Assembly (NCBI GenBank): GCA_021824635.1
Contig: JAKAKD010000031.1
Location: 1-64,000 of the forward strand
Source of the DNA: Bacteroidota bacterium
GTDB taxonomy: Bacteria > Bacteroidota > Ignavibacteria > Ignavibacteriales > Melioribacteraceae
Direction: 5' to 3'
Length of the DNA stretch: 64,000 nucleotides
Part shown: in pieces, positions 8,623-17,650 of the stretch
Layout of the letters: every line of letters begins with the position of its first letter
How positions within the stretch are numbered: position 1 is the first letter of the stretch
Program-made: the position numbers and the translations under genes
The notes under the pieces: generated by a model
Told to the model about the DNA's origin: nothing
Seen by the model: only the letters and a program-made list of their open reading frames with translations
The model's database searches: none

Positions 8623-10956
8623 CTAATTATTCATGGAATAAGGCATTTTATTTTTTGAAGTCGCCCAATTTTTGTTTGGCTGGCTTTGCATTACAAATTT
8701 CAGATTTCCGCCATTAACAATTTCCTTATGAGTAAGAAAACTTCTCTCCAGCTTTTTACCGTTCAGAATGACTTCTTTTATATAAATATTCTTCTCTGAT
8801 AAATTCTCTGCGGTAACGTTAAATTTTTTTCCGTTCTCCAAATTGATTGTTGCTTTATCAACACAAGGACTTCCAATAACATATTCATTGCTTCCGGGAG
8901 CGACAGGATAGAATCCCATCACGCTGAAAATATACCATGCCGACATTTGTCCACAGTCGTCATTTCCGCAAAGACCGTGCGGTTCCGGCTTGTACATTGT
9001 ATTTACAATTTGATGAATGCGCTCTTGTGTTTTCCAGGGCATTCCGGCAAAATTGTACATGTAAGGAATGTGGTGGGACGGTTCGTTGCCGTGAACATAA
9101 TTTCCGATCATACCAACTTTGGTAACGTCTTCGCTCTCACCGAAATATTTTTCCGGAAGATCGAATGTGAAAAGAGAATCCAACCATGTTACTAATTTTT
9201 CTTTTCCGCCCAGAAGTTGAATAAATCCTTTCACATCATGAGGAACATATAGAGAATAATTCCACGCGTTACCTTCAATGTATCCTTGATTCACAACACT
9301 CAAAGGATCAAAAGGAGTTTTGAATGTTCCGTCAGATTTTTTTGCTCGCAAGTAATGAGTTTCTTTGTCAAAAATATTTTTGTAATTGTTCGCGCGTTTC
9401 AAAAATTCATCCGCTTCTTTTTTCTTTCCGAGTTTATCCGCCATTTTGTAAATCGTCCAATCATCAAAAGCATATTCCAAAGTTTTGGATGCGGAGTTAG
9501 AACTCAAATCTTCCGGCACATAACCGTATTTTTTGTACGCTCCAATTCCATCGTAAAGATCATAATTCGCGCTTGCTTTAACCGCTTCAAATGCCTTGTT
9601 CACATCGAATCCGCCAATGCCTTTCATAAAAGCATCAACAACAACCGGAACCGCGTGATAACCGATCATGCACCAATTTTCATTTGCCCAATGAGACCAG
9701 ACGGGCAGAATTTTGTGAACGCTTTGATCGTAATGAGCAAGCATCGAATTGACAATATCGCCGGTTCGCTTCTGCTGTATTATTGTATATAGCGGATGAA
9801 GAGCGCGGTATGTATCCCACAAAGAAAATGTTGTATAGTCTGTAAACTTGTTCGACTTATGAATGTTCTGATCAAGTCCGCGGTATTCGCCGTTTACATC
9901 GGAGAAAATATTTGGATTCAAAAAGCTGTGATACATTGCTGTGTAAAAGTTAATTTTTCTCTCTTCGCTTGCGTCAATTGTTATCTTAGAAAGTTCTTTG
10001 TTCCATTTTACCTTTGCATCATTTTTTACTTTTTCGAAATCCCATCCGGGAATTTCCGCTTTCAGGTTTTCAATTGCGTTCTGTGTGCTCACGCCGGACA
10101 GAGCCATCTTCACCATAATTACTTCGCCCTCTTCCGTCTCAAAATTGAAAGCGCATTTTACTTTGTGCCCCGCTCTCTCCGGAAAATTTTCGTTCTGATT
10201 AAACTTGCGCCAGAATCCGCCGTAAACGGATTGTTCATCATTTCTTAATTCGTAAGATTTTACCGGCTTAGAAAATTCCATTGCAAAATAAACGTAACGG
10301 GTTCTTGCCCATCCGTTTGTTTGACGAAATCCCGTAACAAGATTTTTGTTTTCAACGCGGATGAATGACCAAACAGTTTTCCCGTCGTAATTATAAATGC
10401 CGGCAGTCATATCAAGAATTATGTGAGCGTCTTTCGTTTTGGGAAATTTATATTTGTGAAATCCAACCCGCTCGCTCGCCGTTAATTCAACGTCTATATT
10501 ATAGTCGTCTAATTTAACCGCATAATAACCGGGACTAGCTTTTTCTGTGCCGTGTGAAAATCTTGATCTGTATCCGCTCTCGGGATTTTCTTTTGTGCCG
10601 GGATTTAATTTAATTTTCCCAATTGTCGGCATGATTAAAAAATCTCCAAGATCGGAGTGCCCGGTTCCGTTCATATGTGTATGGCTGAAACCGACAATTG
10701 TTTTATCCGTGTATTGGTATCCGGCGCAATACTTATAAACGTCGGGATTGTAAACTTTGCCGTTGCTGTACAAAACAGAATCCGTTTCCGGACTCAGCTG
10801 CACCAGTCCGAACGGCACAACCGCTCCGGGGTATGTGTGTCCCATATCGTCCGTGCCGATAAACGGATTTACATAATCGTACGGAATTTTTGTTTTATTC
10901 TGAGCAGATAAATTTAAGGATGTGATTATGATGAACAGATAAAATAATTTTTTCAT
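8623..10956 (-). CDS. GH92 family glycosidase (alpha-mannosidase type)
   Basis: 777 residues with a cleavable signal peptide (residues 1-18, ending NLSAQ). The start of the mature protein, YVNPFIGTDDMGHTYPGA, is the hallmark of GH92. GNEPSHHIPYMYNFAG carries the conserved catalytic Glu region, and CGNDDCGQMSAWYIFSVMGF is the C-terminal family signature. GH92 enzymes are calcium-dependent exo-alpha-mannosidases that trim glycoprotein N-glycans or yeast mannan outside the cytoplasm. The precise linkage preference (1,2/1,3/1,4/1,6) cannot be read. The gene stands alone, without SusC/D-like partners, and its upstream region is almost entirely a dispersed palindromic repeat. Confidence 0.95.
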   Translation of the reverse strand: MKKLFYLFIIITSLNLSAQNKTKIPYDYVNPFIGTDDMGHTYPGAVVPFGLVQLSPETDSVLYSNGKVYNPDVYKYCAGYQYTDKTIVGFSHTHMNGTGHSDLGDFLIMPTIGKIKLNPGTKENPESGYRSRFSHGTEKASPGYYAVKLDDYNIDVELTASERVGFHKYKFPKTKDAHIILDMTAGIYNYDGKTVWSFIRVENKNLVTGFRQTNGWARTRYVYFAMEFSKPVKSYELRNDEQSVYGGFWRKFNQNENFPERAGHKVKCAFNFETEEGEVIMVKMALSGVSTQNAIENLKAEIPGWDFEKVKNDAKVKWNKELSKITIDASEERKINFYTAMYHSFLNPNIFSDVNGEYRGLDQNIHKSNKFTDYTTFSLWDTYRALHPLYTIIQQKRTGDIVNSMLAHYDQSVHKILPVWSHWANENWCMIGYHAVPVVVDAFMKGIGGFDVNKAFEAVKASANYDLYDGIGAYKKYGYVPEDLSSNSASKTLEYAFDDWTIYKMADKLGKKKEADEFLKRANNYKNIFDKETHYLRAKKSDGTFKTPFDPLSVVNQGYIEGNAWNYSLYVPHDVKGFIQLLGGKEKLVTWLDSLFTFDLPEKYFGESEDVTKVGMIGNYVHGNEPSHHIPYMYNFAGMPWKTQERIHQIVNTMYKPEPHGLCGNDDCGQMSAWYIFSVMGFYPVAPGSNEYVIGSPCVDKATINLENGKKFNVTAENLSEKNIYIKEVILNGKKLERSFLTHKEIVNGGNLKFVMQSQPNKNWATSKNKMPYSMNN

Positions 10957-10970
10957 TAACGTTTCCTTTA

Positions 10971-11057
10971 AAGAAATAGCACGCGGATTATTATGATTGT
11001 TTATGATCAGAATGAATCATAATCGCTCTTACTTTATCCGCGGTCTATTGCTTTTAC
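10971..11057. repeat. dispersed palindromic intergenic repeat, copy A
   Basis: Ends are inverted: the left end AAGAAATAGCACGCGGAT pairs imperfectly with the right end ATCCGCGGTCTATTGC (11036-11051), and inside lies a perfect TATGATT/AATCATA pair. The left 18 nt are identical to the reverse complement of the right end of copy C (48341-48358). The right end matches copy B at 17 of 18 bases (GCGGTCTATTgCTTTTAC). It fills the gap upstream of the GH92 gene and overlaps the stop codon of the cytosine deaminase gene. Confidence 0.7.
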
Positions 11058-11491
11058 ACGCCTATGTCTTCATTCCACAATATTGGTTTCTCTTCTATGA
11101 ATTTTGTCATCATGTTAATGCATGTTTCGTCCTGAAGAACTTCCACATTCACTCCTCTGGATTTAAGATGTTCTTCTTCTCCCCAAAAAGTTTTGTTTTC
11201 GCCTATGATCACTTTAGGAATACCGTAAAGAATGATTGCGCCGCTGCACATAGGACAAGGAGAAAGTGTTGTATATAAAACACTTTCTTTGTAAACGGAA
11301 GCCGGTTGTCTTCCGGCGTTTTCAAGAGCGTCCATTTCGCCGTGAAGAATGGCACTTCCCTTTTGCACTCTGCAGTTATGTCCGCGTCCGATTATTTTTC
11401 CATTGTGAACAATAACCGAACCAATGGGAATTCCCCCTTCATTAAGACCATTCCTCGCCTCTTCAATTGCGGCTTGCATGAATTGATCCAT
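11054..11491 (-). CDS. cytosine deaminase, yeast Fcy1 type
   Basis: 145 residues of the small zinc CDA fold. Zinc ligands are His50 and Cys79/Cys82, with the proton-shuttle Glu52 (LHGEMDALEN, SPCPMCSGA). The match to yeast cytosine deaminase runs past the zinc motifs: RGHN, QKGSA, TLSPCxMCxGAIxxYGIP, VIGEN, a Phe in the following loop, and the closing WNEDIG that corresponds to the yeast C-terminal lid (WFEDIG). This points to deamination of cytosine to uracil rather than guanine or tRNA adenosine deamination. It lies 56 nt downstream of a uridine kinase fusion gene, so pyrimidine salvage is likely. Confidence 0.85.
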   Translation of the reverse strand: MDQFMQAAIEEARNGLNEGGIPIGSVIVHNGKIIGRGHNCRVQKGSAILHGEMDALENAGRQPASVYKESVLYTTLSPCPMCSGAIILYGIPKVIIGENKTFWGEEEHLKSRGVNVEVLQDETCINMMTKFIEEKPILWNEDIGV

Positions 11492-11547
11492 AAAATAATT
11501 TCCTTCTTTAAATTTTATTAATATTCATCACAATTTGTTTTTCAATT

Positions 11548-12891
11548 TCAATGAACATTCAATATGCTTCCGCCGATGAACTCGCGCAGAACCGAATCTC
11601 CCGGTATAGCGGAATCATCCACCATCGGTTCAATTGCTTCGAGCATTTTTCGTACACGTGAAGCGCGTGTGAACGCATCTTCTCTTAACGGATCTCCTTG
11701 ATACTTCTTCTCCCACTCTTTAAAAAGTTCCAGCATCTTCGGTCTGTAAATCGAAACTTCGAAAGACATTGATGTATTCACTATATAATCGGCGGTTCCG
11801 CAGTACGGCAGAATGGTTCTCTTTTCTGATGAACGGACGTAATGCCAATGCAAAAGTGTTTGTTCCGGATTATATGCGCGGTGAACTGAATCGCGAAGCA
11901 TACGGCGAATCAAACGCAGGTCGGTCCAGCGTATATATTGACCATCAGGCATTTTCATTTGCAGAAGCGGCTCCAGATACAATTTGAATTTTTGAGCGGC
12001 TGGAATTTCCCGACTGAATTCCGGATAGAGTCCGTGTAAACTGTCTATCAATAGAACTTCGTTTTCATGAAGTTTTAGAGGAGTGCGGTTATCAAAACGT
12101 TTGCCTAATTTAAAATCATAATAGGGAATTAATACTTCTTCTCCGGCTGCAAGACGTTTCAAGTGGTCATTGATCAGATCGAGATCCAGCGCTTGCGGGG
12201 TTTCAAAATCATAATCGCCAAATTCATCTTTCGGATGCATTTCCAAATCGAAGAAATAGTTATCAACAACAAGGGCTACGAATTTCATTCCCATTTTATT
12301 TAAGCGTTGTTCGAGCTTCATTGTAGTTGTAGTTTTACCGGAAGACGAAGGACCGCTGACCATAACCATTCTAAGTTCCGCGGCTCTCTCTTTAATTAGT
12401 TCTGCGGCAGTATCCAACTGTGTTTCATATAACGATTCCGCTTCGTGAACAATTTGCGGAAACTCTCCGTTTTTGATTCTCGCGTTTGTTCCTTCAACGG
12501 TGTTAAGCCCATGCGCAACTGCCCAATCAAGCGAGCGCCAAACTTTTTTCCATGGAATCAATTCGTTCGGTTTTGAAAAGTGGCGTGAATTTTCTCTTCT
12601 TCTTTGTGCGGCTTCTTCTCTGTAAAGAATAAATTCCTTTGCAACTTTGGCGTGCCCGTTTTCAATCAATACCTTTTCAATTATGTCTTGAATTTCTTCA
12701 ACGTGCGGTTTATAGCCTTCTTCGAATGTTTGTTCCAACAAGAAGACAACTTGTTTTGCAAGCTCTGCAGCTTTTTCTTTATCGCGCCCGCCGACAGAAA
12801 CTGCGGCGCGGTAAATCACGTTTGCAATTCTATCCGGATTGAAAGGAACAATTGCACCGCTTCGTTTAATTACAAATTTGAATTTACTCAT
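11548..12891 (-). CDS. ATP-cone domain fused to uridine kinase-like P-loop kinase
   Basis: 447 residues. Residues 1-95 are an ATP-cone (VIKRSGAIVPFNPDRIANVIYRA... start, AKEFILYREE end), the nucleotide-sensing module known from ribonucleotide reductase and NrdR. Residues about 170-447 are a uridine kinase/phosphoribulokinase domain: Walker A GPSSSGKT (180-187), LVVDNYF with the substrate-site Asp, and DLDLINDHL. It should phosphorylate uridine or cytidine in the cytoplasm, and the ATP-cone suggests allosteric control by nucleotide level. It is upstream of the cytosine deaminase gene on the same strand. Confidence 0.87.
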   Translation of the reverse strand: MSKFKFVIKRSGAIVPFNPDRIANVIYRAAVSVGGRDKEKAAELAKQVVFLLEQTFEEGYKPHVEEIQDIIEKVLIENGHAKVAKEFILYREEAAQRRRENSRHFSKPNELIPWKKVWRSLDWAVAHGLNTVEGTNARIKNGEFPQIVHEAESLYETQLDTAAELIKERAAELRMVMVSGPSSSGKTTTTMKLEQRLNKMGMKFVALVVDNYFFDLEMHPKDEFGDYDFETPQALDLDLINDHLKRLAAGEEVLIPYYDFKLGKRFDNRTPLKLHENEVLLIDSLHGLYPEFSREIPAAQKFKLYLEPLLQMKMPDGQYIRWTDLRLIRRMLRDSVHRAYNPEQTLLHWHYVRSSEKRTILPYCGTADYIVNTSMSFEVSIYRPKMLELFKEWEKKYQGDPLREDAFTRASRVRKMLEAIEPMVDDSAIPGDSVLREFIGGSILNVH

Positions 12892-12997
12892 TACAACTCC
12901 ATTGATATTTTGATGTAAAGTTAATGTGTTATTACATAACTATAAACACATTACTCGGTAGAAATAAATTTTTATTAATTGAGCAACGTCAGAATTA

Positions 12998-13987
12998 TTA
13001 AAGCAGGATCTTTTCCGCATAAGAAAATATTGATGGAGATCCTCCCGTGTGCCAGAATAAAACCGCATCGGTATTTTTAAACTCACCGCGTTTAATCATA
13101 TCAACCAAGGCGCCGAATGTTCTGCCGGTATATACCGGATCTACGAGTATTCCTTCCGTTTCCGCCAATAGTTTGATTGCGTTTTTTTCCAATTCGCCTA
13201 CTACGCCATATCCTTCGCCAAGATATTCATTCTTTAGTATGAGATCATTTTTAGTAAACGTATGATCTATCCCTAAAAACTTTGCAGACGAATTTGTGAG
13301 ATTCAAAAGATGGTCTGAATAAACAAGATTGCCAAATTCTTCTTTATCAATCTCAACACCAATCAAAATATAATTCTGATTGTAAATATATTTACCCAGA
13401 ACAAGTCCGGCGTGAGTTCCACCGGAACTTGACGCGAAGACAACATGAGAAATTTTTTCATTCATTTCTTTTAGTTGAGTTTTAAGTTCGTTAACCGCCT
13501 CAACAAAACCAACGACACCAATTTCATTTGAGCCTCCGTATGGAATAATATAAGGCTTCTTTCCGAGCCGGATTAATTCTTCTGTAATTTGCGGAATCTT
13601 CTCGCCTTTGCGAAACGTTCCGGTCCAATGAATATTAGCGGCAAATAATTTATCTAATAAAAAATTTCCTTTGGGTAATTCCGGTTCAGAGCCACCAAGA
13701 ACAAGATGACATTCCAACCCGCTTAGTGCGCATGCCGCGGCAGTTTGTCGGCAATGATTAGATTGTTCTGCTCCTCCGGTAATAATTGTGTCGCATCCTT
13801 TTGAGAGTGCATCTCCGATCAAAAATTCCAGTTTGCGGGTTTTGTTACCGCCGAAAGCCAAGCCGGTTAAGTCATCTCGTTTTATAAATATTCTTGGTCC
13901 GCCCAATTTTTTAGATAGCTGTTTAAGTTCTGTAATTGGTGTTGGAAAAAAACCAATTTTCTTTCTAGGCATATCAAATTTTTTCAT
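12998..13987 (-). CDS. D-cysteine desulfhydrase/ACC deaminase family PLP enzyme
   Basis: 329 residues, fold type II PLP enzyme. The FGGNKTRKLEFL segment carries the PLP lysine (Lys49), and GGAEQSNHCRQTAAAC holds the Ser-Asn-His segment typical of the ACC deaminase/D-cysteine desulfhydrase family. FASSSGGTHAG is the phosphate-binding loop. It likely releases pyruvate, H2S and ammonia from D-cysteine, though ACC deamination cannot be excluded from sequence alone. Its ATG overlaps the stop of the secreted nitroreductase gene by 4 nt (ATGA). Confidence 0.88.
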   Translation of the reverse strand: MKKFDMPRKKIGFFPTPITELKQLSKKLGGPRIFIKRDDLTGLAFGGNKTRKLEFLIGDALSKGCDTIITGGAEQSNHCRQTAAACALSGLECHLVLGGSEPELPKGNFLLDKLFAANIHWTGTFRKGEKIPQITEELIRLGKKPYIIPYGGSNEIGVVGFVEAVNELKTQLKEMNEKISHVVFASSSGGTHAGLVLGKYIYNQNYILIGVEIDKEEFGNLVYSDHLLNLTNSSAKFLGIDHTFTKNDLILKNEYLGEGYGVVGELEKNAIKLLAETEGILVDPVYTGRTFGALVDMIKRGEFKNTDAVLFWHTGGSPSIFSYAEKILL

Positions 13988-14616
13988 TTAACGTAACCAA
14001 CGGTTTGAGAAAGAATTATTTTTTGATTTTCCCTCAGCTTTAAAGCTGCCGCCAATTTTGATTTTTCAATTAAACCTCTAACCACACAACCTAAATTTTG
14101 AGATGCACAATAGAGATAAACATTTTGAGCTATGAATCCCGTTCCGGCTGAAGTCCACATTAATTTAATTTCATCATTGTCGTTCGATTTGATCTTTGCA
14201 TAATCGGAAACGTAGAGAAGATTAACCGGTGCCGTCTTTACAAAATCCTGCGTACCGAAGAGAGAACGCAAATCACCCGATGCAATTGGGGATAACATAT
14301 GTTCCTTGGCTTCGTACAAATATACGCCATTGTCGAGCGCAACATAAATATCTATCTCCTGCCAGTTTCTCGCGGATGGAGCGGTACGCTTACCCGTTTG
14401 TGGACGGTTAACTCCATATGCTGCCCATAATAAATTTGAAAGTTCTTGAAGAGGCAGCGGCTTAGTATCGAAGGCGCGCGATGATTGACGCAGGGTAAGT
14501 GCCTGCATTAACGGTTTGCCAATCTCTTTTTGCGGCGGCGGCAGTAGAACCGTTATTAATTCCTGGGCGTTAAGAAGTGACGATAATAGCAAGAACACGA
14601 AAAATATTTTTTTCAT
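13984..14616 (-). CDS. secreted SagB/ThcOx-like nitroreductase family protein
   Basis: 210 residues with a signal peptide (1-17, LLSSLLNAQ). The flavin fold motifs are LTLRQSSRAFDTKPLPLQELSNLLWAAYG-like (residues about 42-70, the FMN-binding Arg pair region), TGKRTAPSARN (about 77-87) and the SAGTGFIAQNVYLYCASQNLG helix near 150-175. SagB-type members are FMN oxidoreductases, often azoline oxidases, but stand-alone exported versions are common in Bacteroidota and lack a known substrate. No cyclodehydratase or precursor peptide gene is nearby. It is translationally coupled to the D-cysteine desulfhydrase-like gene. Confidence 0.85.
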   Translation of the reverse strand: MKKIFFVFLLLSSLLNAQELITVLLPPPQKEIGKPLMQALTLRQSSRAFDTKPLPLQELSNLLWAAYGVNRPQTGKRTAPSARNWQEIDIYVALDNGVYLYEAKEHMLSPIASGDLRSLFGTQDFVKTAPVNLLYVSDYAKIKSNDNDEIKLMWTSAGTGFIAQNVYLYCASQNLGCVVRGLIEKSKLAAALKLRENQKIILSQTVGYVK

Positions 14617-14687
14617 ATACTCACTTATGCTTTGTTGAAATTAATCTATTCACTATTAACTATGATCCCGTTCATTCAAAAAAAATA

Positions 14688-15803
14688 TTATAATGAATTA
14701 TCCGTTTCCGATAAAAGATAAACCGCAAACGACGCAAGCCAATGTTCGCCTTCATAATTTCCGCTTGCAATATTTGATAATCCCGCCTCTGCGTGTTTTT
14801 GCGCAGATGAATAAAGAATTTTTTTCAATTTACTGCTCTCCGGTAAATTTAGAGAGATACCGTACATGCACCACGCCCTGCTTAAATTTAATCCGTCAAG
14901 ATGAACAAGTTTGGGATCGGTTCTATCAGTTACAATTGCCGGTTCTAGAAGATTTTTTGTTTTTCCGATATTCGGCATAAATTTATTAAACCATTTTAGA
15001 AAATCAGCCGATTTAAGAATTCTTCTCATCAGATCCGCTTCCATAAGACCGGGTGAAAAGAAATCTTCTCCTCCCGGTTCCCATTTTGCGTCGTAGTCTT
15101 TATCATTCTTATAATAAGCAATGGCTCTTTCTATAAGAAGCTTTTCCAATTTTTTGTTTTCTGCTTTACGTGCATAATCTAATGCGAAAGCAATTCCAAA
15201 AGCTGTGTTTGGATGAACACCGGTTCGAATAGGATAATTTTGTTTAGGAAGAAAGCTTAAATAATTCTCAACCAATGCGTCCGTCAATGGATGCAAATTT
15301 TGACTCCATTTTTTACCGTCCGCGTCATTCCATCCTATTAATTCTTCTTGGAGTTTCAATAGCCAAGCCCAGCCGTATGTCCGTTCAAAAGATTTTCTGT
15401 TTTCTTGATTTAAGTACCTGACTTCGGTTTTAATATTTTCTGCTGTCAAGTTTTCGTTAAGTGCTTTTCTAATTGCTTGAGAGATTTCAATATCAGGATA
15501 TTTTTTCAAAAGACGAACCAGCATCCAATGTCCGTGTACGGATGAATGCCAATCGAAGCATCCGTAAAATGCCGGATGCATTGCTGACGGCGAAAGAACT
15601 TCTTTTGCGTCATTCATTACATGATCAAGCTTATTGGGATATTCTTTCTGAACACACTTTAACGCGAGATTTGCAAAACCGGTAGCAATTTTTTCATTGA
15701 AATTATTTTTCATAAGCGGGCCTTTGGAATTTTGCTGCGCAATAATTTTTGAAGAAAAAAGAATTGTTGAAAAGAGCAGAAATGCGTAAACAAACTTTTT
15801 CAC
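14688..15803 (-). CDS. DUF2891 family protein, exported
   Basis: 371 residues from a GTG start at 15803, chosen because GGAGG lies 5 nt upstream and the first residues then form a signal peptide (KKFVYAFLLFSTILFSS). A longer frame from 15875 would overlap the upstream YciI-like gene and bury that peptide. The region NLALKCVQKEYPN through HPAFYGCFDWHSSVHGHWML is the DUF2891 hallmark, and GGEDFFSPGLMEADLM lies near residue 265. The family has an alpha/alpha toroid look like glycoside-active proteins, but no activity is established. Confidence 0.85.
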   Translation of the reverse strand: MKKFVYAFLLFSTILFSSKIIAQQNSKGPLMKNNFNEKIATGFANLALKCVQKEYPNKLDHVMNDAKEVLSPSAMHPAFYGCFDWHSSVHGHWMLVRLLKKYPDIEISQAIRKALNENLTAENIKTEVRYLNQENRKSFERTYGWAWLLKLQEELIGWNDADGKKWSQNLHPLTDALVENYLSFLPKQNYPIRTGVHPNTAFGIAFALDYARKAENKKLEKLLIERAIAYYKNDKDYDAKWEPGGEDFFSPGLMEADLMRRILKSADFLKWFNKFMPNIGKTKNLLEPAIVTDRTDPKLVHLDGLNLSRAWCMYGISLNLPESSKLKKILYSSAQKHAEAGLSNIASGNYEGEHWLASFAVYLLSETDNSL

Positions 15804-15829
15804 TTTTCCTCCGATAAAATTAATTTCAA

Positions 15830-16120
15830 TTAGTGCTGAGCTACTTTTGCGCGGTGAATGTTGATTGTCTGCCACACGTTTCCGGTAACATACACTTCAT
15901 TTTTTAACCACTGCTCATGCAGTTCCTCGCGGGAAGGATAATCGCACACAATCATAGAGCCGATCATCTTTCCCTCATCATCTAAAATAGCAGATGCGTA
16001 AAGCCATTTGCCTTCATCGAACATTTGCTGCGCGTACTTTAAGTGATTTTCGCGAACAGCCATTCTTCTCTCCAATGCCTTTTCATCTGTGCCGTCATAA
16101 GCTATAACAATAAACTGCAT
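15830..16120 (-). CDS. YCII-related (YciI-like) domain protein
   Basis: 96 residues forming one ferredoxin-like YCII domain: MQFIVIAYDGTD at the start, RENHLKYAQQM with the conserved active-site His, GSMIVCDYPSREELHEQWLKN with the Asp-Tyr-Pro segment, and a final NIHRAKV. The family has a dechlorinase- or dioxygenase-like pocket but few known reactions. ATG 16120 has GGAGGTTCACA upstream, an excellent ribosome binding site. It sits between an aldo/keto reductase and DUF2891 on the same strand and is probably co-transcribed with them. Confidence 0.88.
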   Translation of the reverse strand: MQFIVIAYDGTDEKALERRMAVRENHLKYAQQMFDEGKWLYASAILDDEGKMIGSMIVCDYPSREELHEQWLKNEVYVTGNVWQTINIHRAKVAQH

Positions 16121-16137
16121 TGTGAACCTCCGTCGTT

Positions 16138-17106
16138 TTATCCGTTAACCAATTTCATTCCCGATTCGCTTTTCCTTTCCCCTTTGATTTCCTTTGCAAG
16201 GGAATTGACTTTTATAAGTTCTTCGGCAGTTAAATTTATCTCTGTCGCTTGAATATTCTCTAATAGATATTTTTCTCTCTTTGTGCCGGGAATAGGAAAA
16301 ATATCTTCTCCTTGTGCGAACAACCACGCTAACGCAATCTGACTTGCCTTGCATCCTTTCTTATTTGCAATTTCTTCAATCTCTTCAACAATTTTTAGAT
16401 TTGCTTTGAAATTTTCTTCTTCGAATAGAGGAACCTTTTTTCTAAAATCGTTTTCGTCGAACTGATTTGTGCTTTTTACTTTTCCGGTCAAGAATCCTCT
16501 TCCCAGCGGACTGTAAGGAACAACAGCAATATTAAGTTCACGGCACATTTGCAAAATTTTATTTTCAATATCTCTTACCCAGATTGAATATTCCGTTTGC
16601 AAAGCTGTAACCGGATGAATTTTATATGCGCGCTTAATGCTTTCGGCAGACGCTTCGGAAAGTCCTATATATTTTACTTTCCCTTCTTTAACCAGATCCG
16701 CCATTGCGCCGACAGATTCTTCAACCGGCACATTAGGGTCAATCCGATGAAGATAGTAAAGATCAATGCAATCAATTCCAAGTCTCCGCAGACTGGCATT
16801 GCAAGCTCTCTTTGCATATTCCGGTCTGCCGCTTATACCGGCTTCGTTTGGAAGGAATCCGAATTTTGTGGCAATGACCGCTTCGCTTCTTCTCTCTTTC
16901 AGCGCTTTGCCAACTAATATTTCATTGTGACCATTGCCGTAAACATCTGCGGTATCAAAAAAATTTAATCCGTTGTTAAGTGCGGTGTGTATAGTCGCAA
17001 TTGATTCCTCATCATTTGTCGGCCCGTACCACTCAGACATTCCCATGCAGCCCAATCCAATGATTGAAGCATTTAAATTACTATTGCCGAGTTTCCGTTT
17101 AATCAT
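16138..17106 (-). CDS. aldo/keto reductase
   Basis: 322 residues. The catalytic tetrad is visible: Asp51 and Tyr56 (NFFDTADVYG), Lys81 (ATKFGF) and His120 (YYLHRID). The NADPH-binding C-terminus has PIPGTKREKYL and the QIALAWLFAQG helix. The GLGCMGMSEWYGP opening places it in the AKR13-like group (YakC/plant perakine reductase-like). It is cytoplasmic, reducing aldehydes or ketones with NADPH; the in vivo substrate is unknown. It is the first gene of a probable three-gene unit with the YciI-like and DUF2891 genes. Confidence 0.92.
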   Translation of the reverse strand: MIKRKLGNSNLNASIIGLGCMGMSEWYGPTNDEESIATIHTALNNGLNFFDTADVYGNGHNEILVGKALKERRSEAVIATKFGFLPNEAGISGRPEYAKRACNASLRRLGIDCIDLYYLHRIDPNVPVEESVGAMADLVKEGKVKYIGLSEASAESIKRAYKIHPVTALQTEYSIWVRDIENKILQMCRELNIAVVPYSPLGRGFLTGKVKSTNQFDENDFRKKVPLFEEENFKANLKIVEEIEEIANKKGCKASQIALAWLFAQGEDIFPIPGTKREKYLLENIQATEINLTAEELIKVNSLAKEIKGERKSESGMKLVNG

Positions 17107-17150
17107 TTTTCTCTCTCCTTTCCTTCTTTATTACTTTTTCCTTCTTTTCT

Positions 17151-17507
17151 TCATTCCTTTACAATTTCTACAACATCTTCTTTGTTTGGAACAACACACA
17201 AAAATTCAAACGGCTCTTCTCCCAAGGTTGAATAGGAATGTGGAACTCCTGCCGGAATGAAAACAACATCATCTTTTTTTGCAACAAATTTGTCTTTACC
17301 AATTACAACATCAGCATTACCGTTTAGAACAAGTTGTTCGTGTTCAACTGTGTTTGTATGCATCGGCATTCCTCCACCGGGCAGAATGGTAAATTTGCGC
17401 ATAGCGAAATTCGGTGCTTCTTTAGAACCGATAAGAACCTGCTTTGTGGTTTTAGTTCCTGCTGTTACTTCTTCTTTAGGAACCTCGTCAATTTTTTTCA
17501 CCGGCAT
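17151..17507 (-). CDS. cupin domain protein
   Basis: 118 residues from ATG 17507, chosen because AAAGGT lies about 7 nt upstream; a longer in-frame start at 17561 adds 18 residues with no binding site. A single cupin barrel: FTILPGGGMPMHTNTVEHEQLVLNG carries the first motif (His, His, Glu), and FIPAGVPHSYSTLG the second (Pro-x-x-x-x-His). Metal binding is likely. It may be a small-molecule binding or isomerase-type protein; nothing indicates a DNA-binding domain. Divergent from the M14 peptidase gene. Confidence 0.85.
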   Translation of the reverse strand: MPVKKIDEVPKEEVTAGTKTTKQVLIGSKEAPNFAMRKFTILPGGGMPMHTNTVEHEQLVLNGNADVVIGKDKFVAKKDDVVFIPAGVPHSYSTLGEEPFEFLCVVPNKEDVVEIVKE

Positions 17508-17650
17508 ATTTAACCTTTCGGAAACTTTATAAATTACAGTAGAAAATTTAACTAAAAGCACAATTAGATTTTAACCGATAATAACTTTTCGTAATTTTCT
17601 TTTGGCCGATTCAATAACGGCAATTTCACTAATTAATATCAGAGTCTGTT

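Noticed and set aside
9286-10248. Two long plus-strand open frames of 168 and 150 codons
   Set aside because: They lie antisense within the GH92 gene, are rich in Cys/Phe/Arg as expected for shadow frames, and have no ribosome sites or family resemblance.
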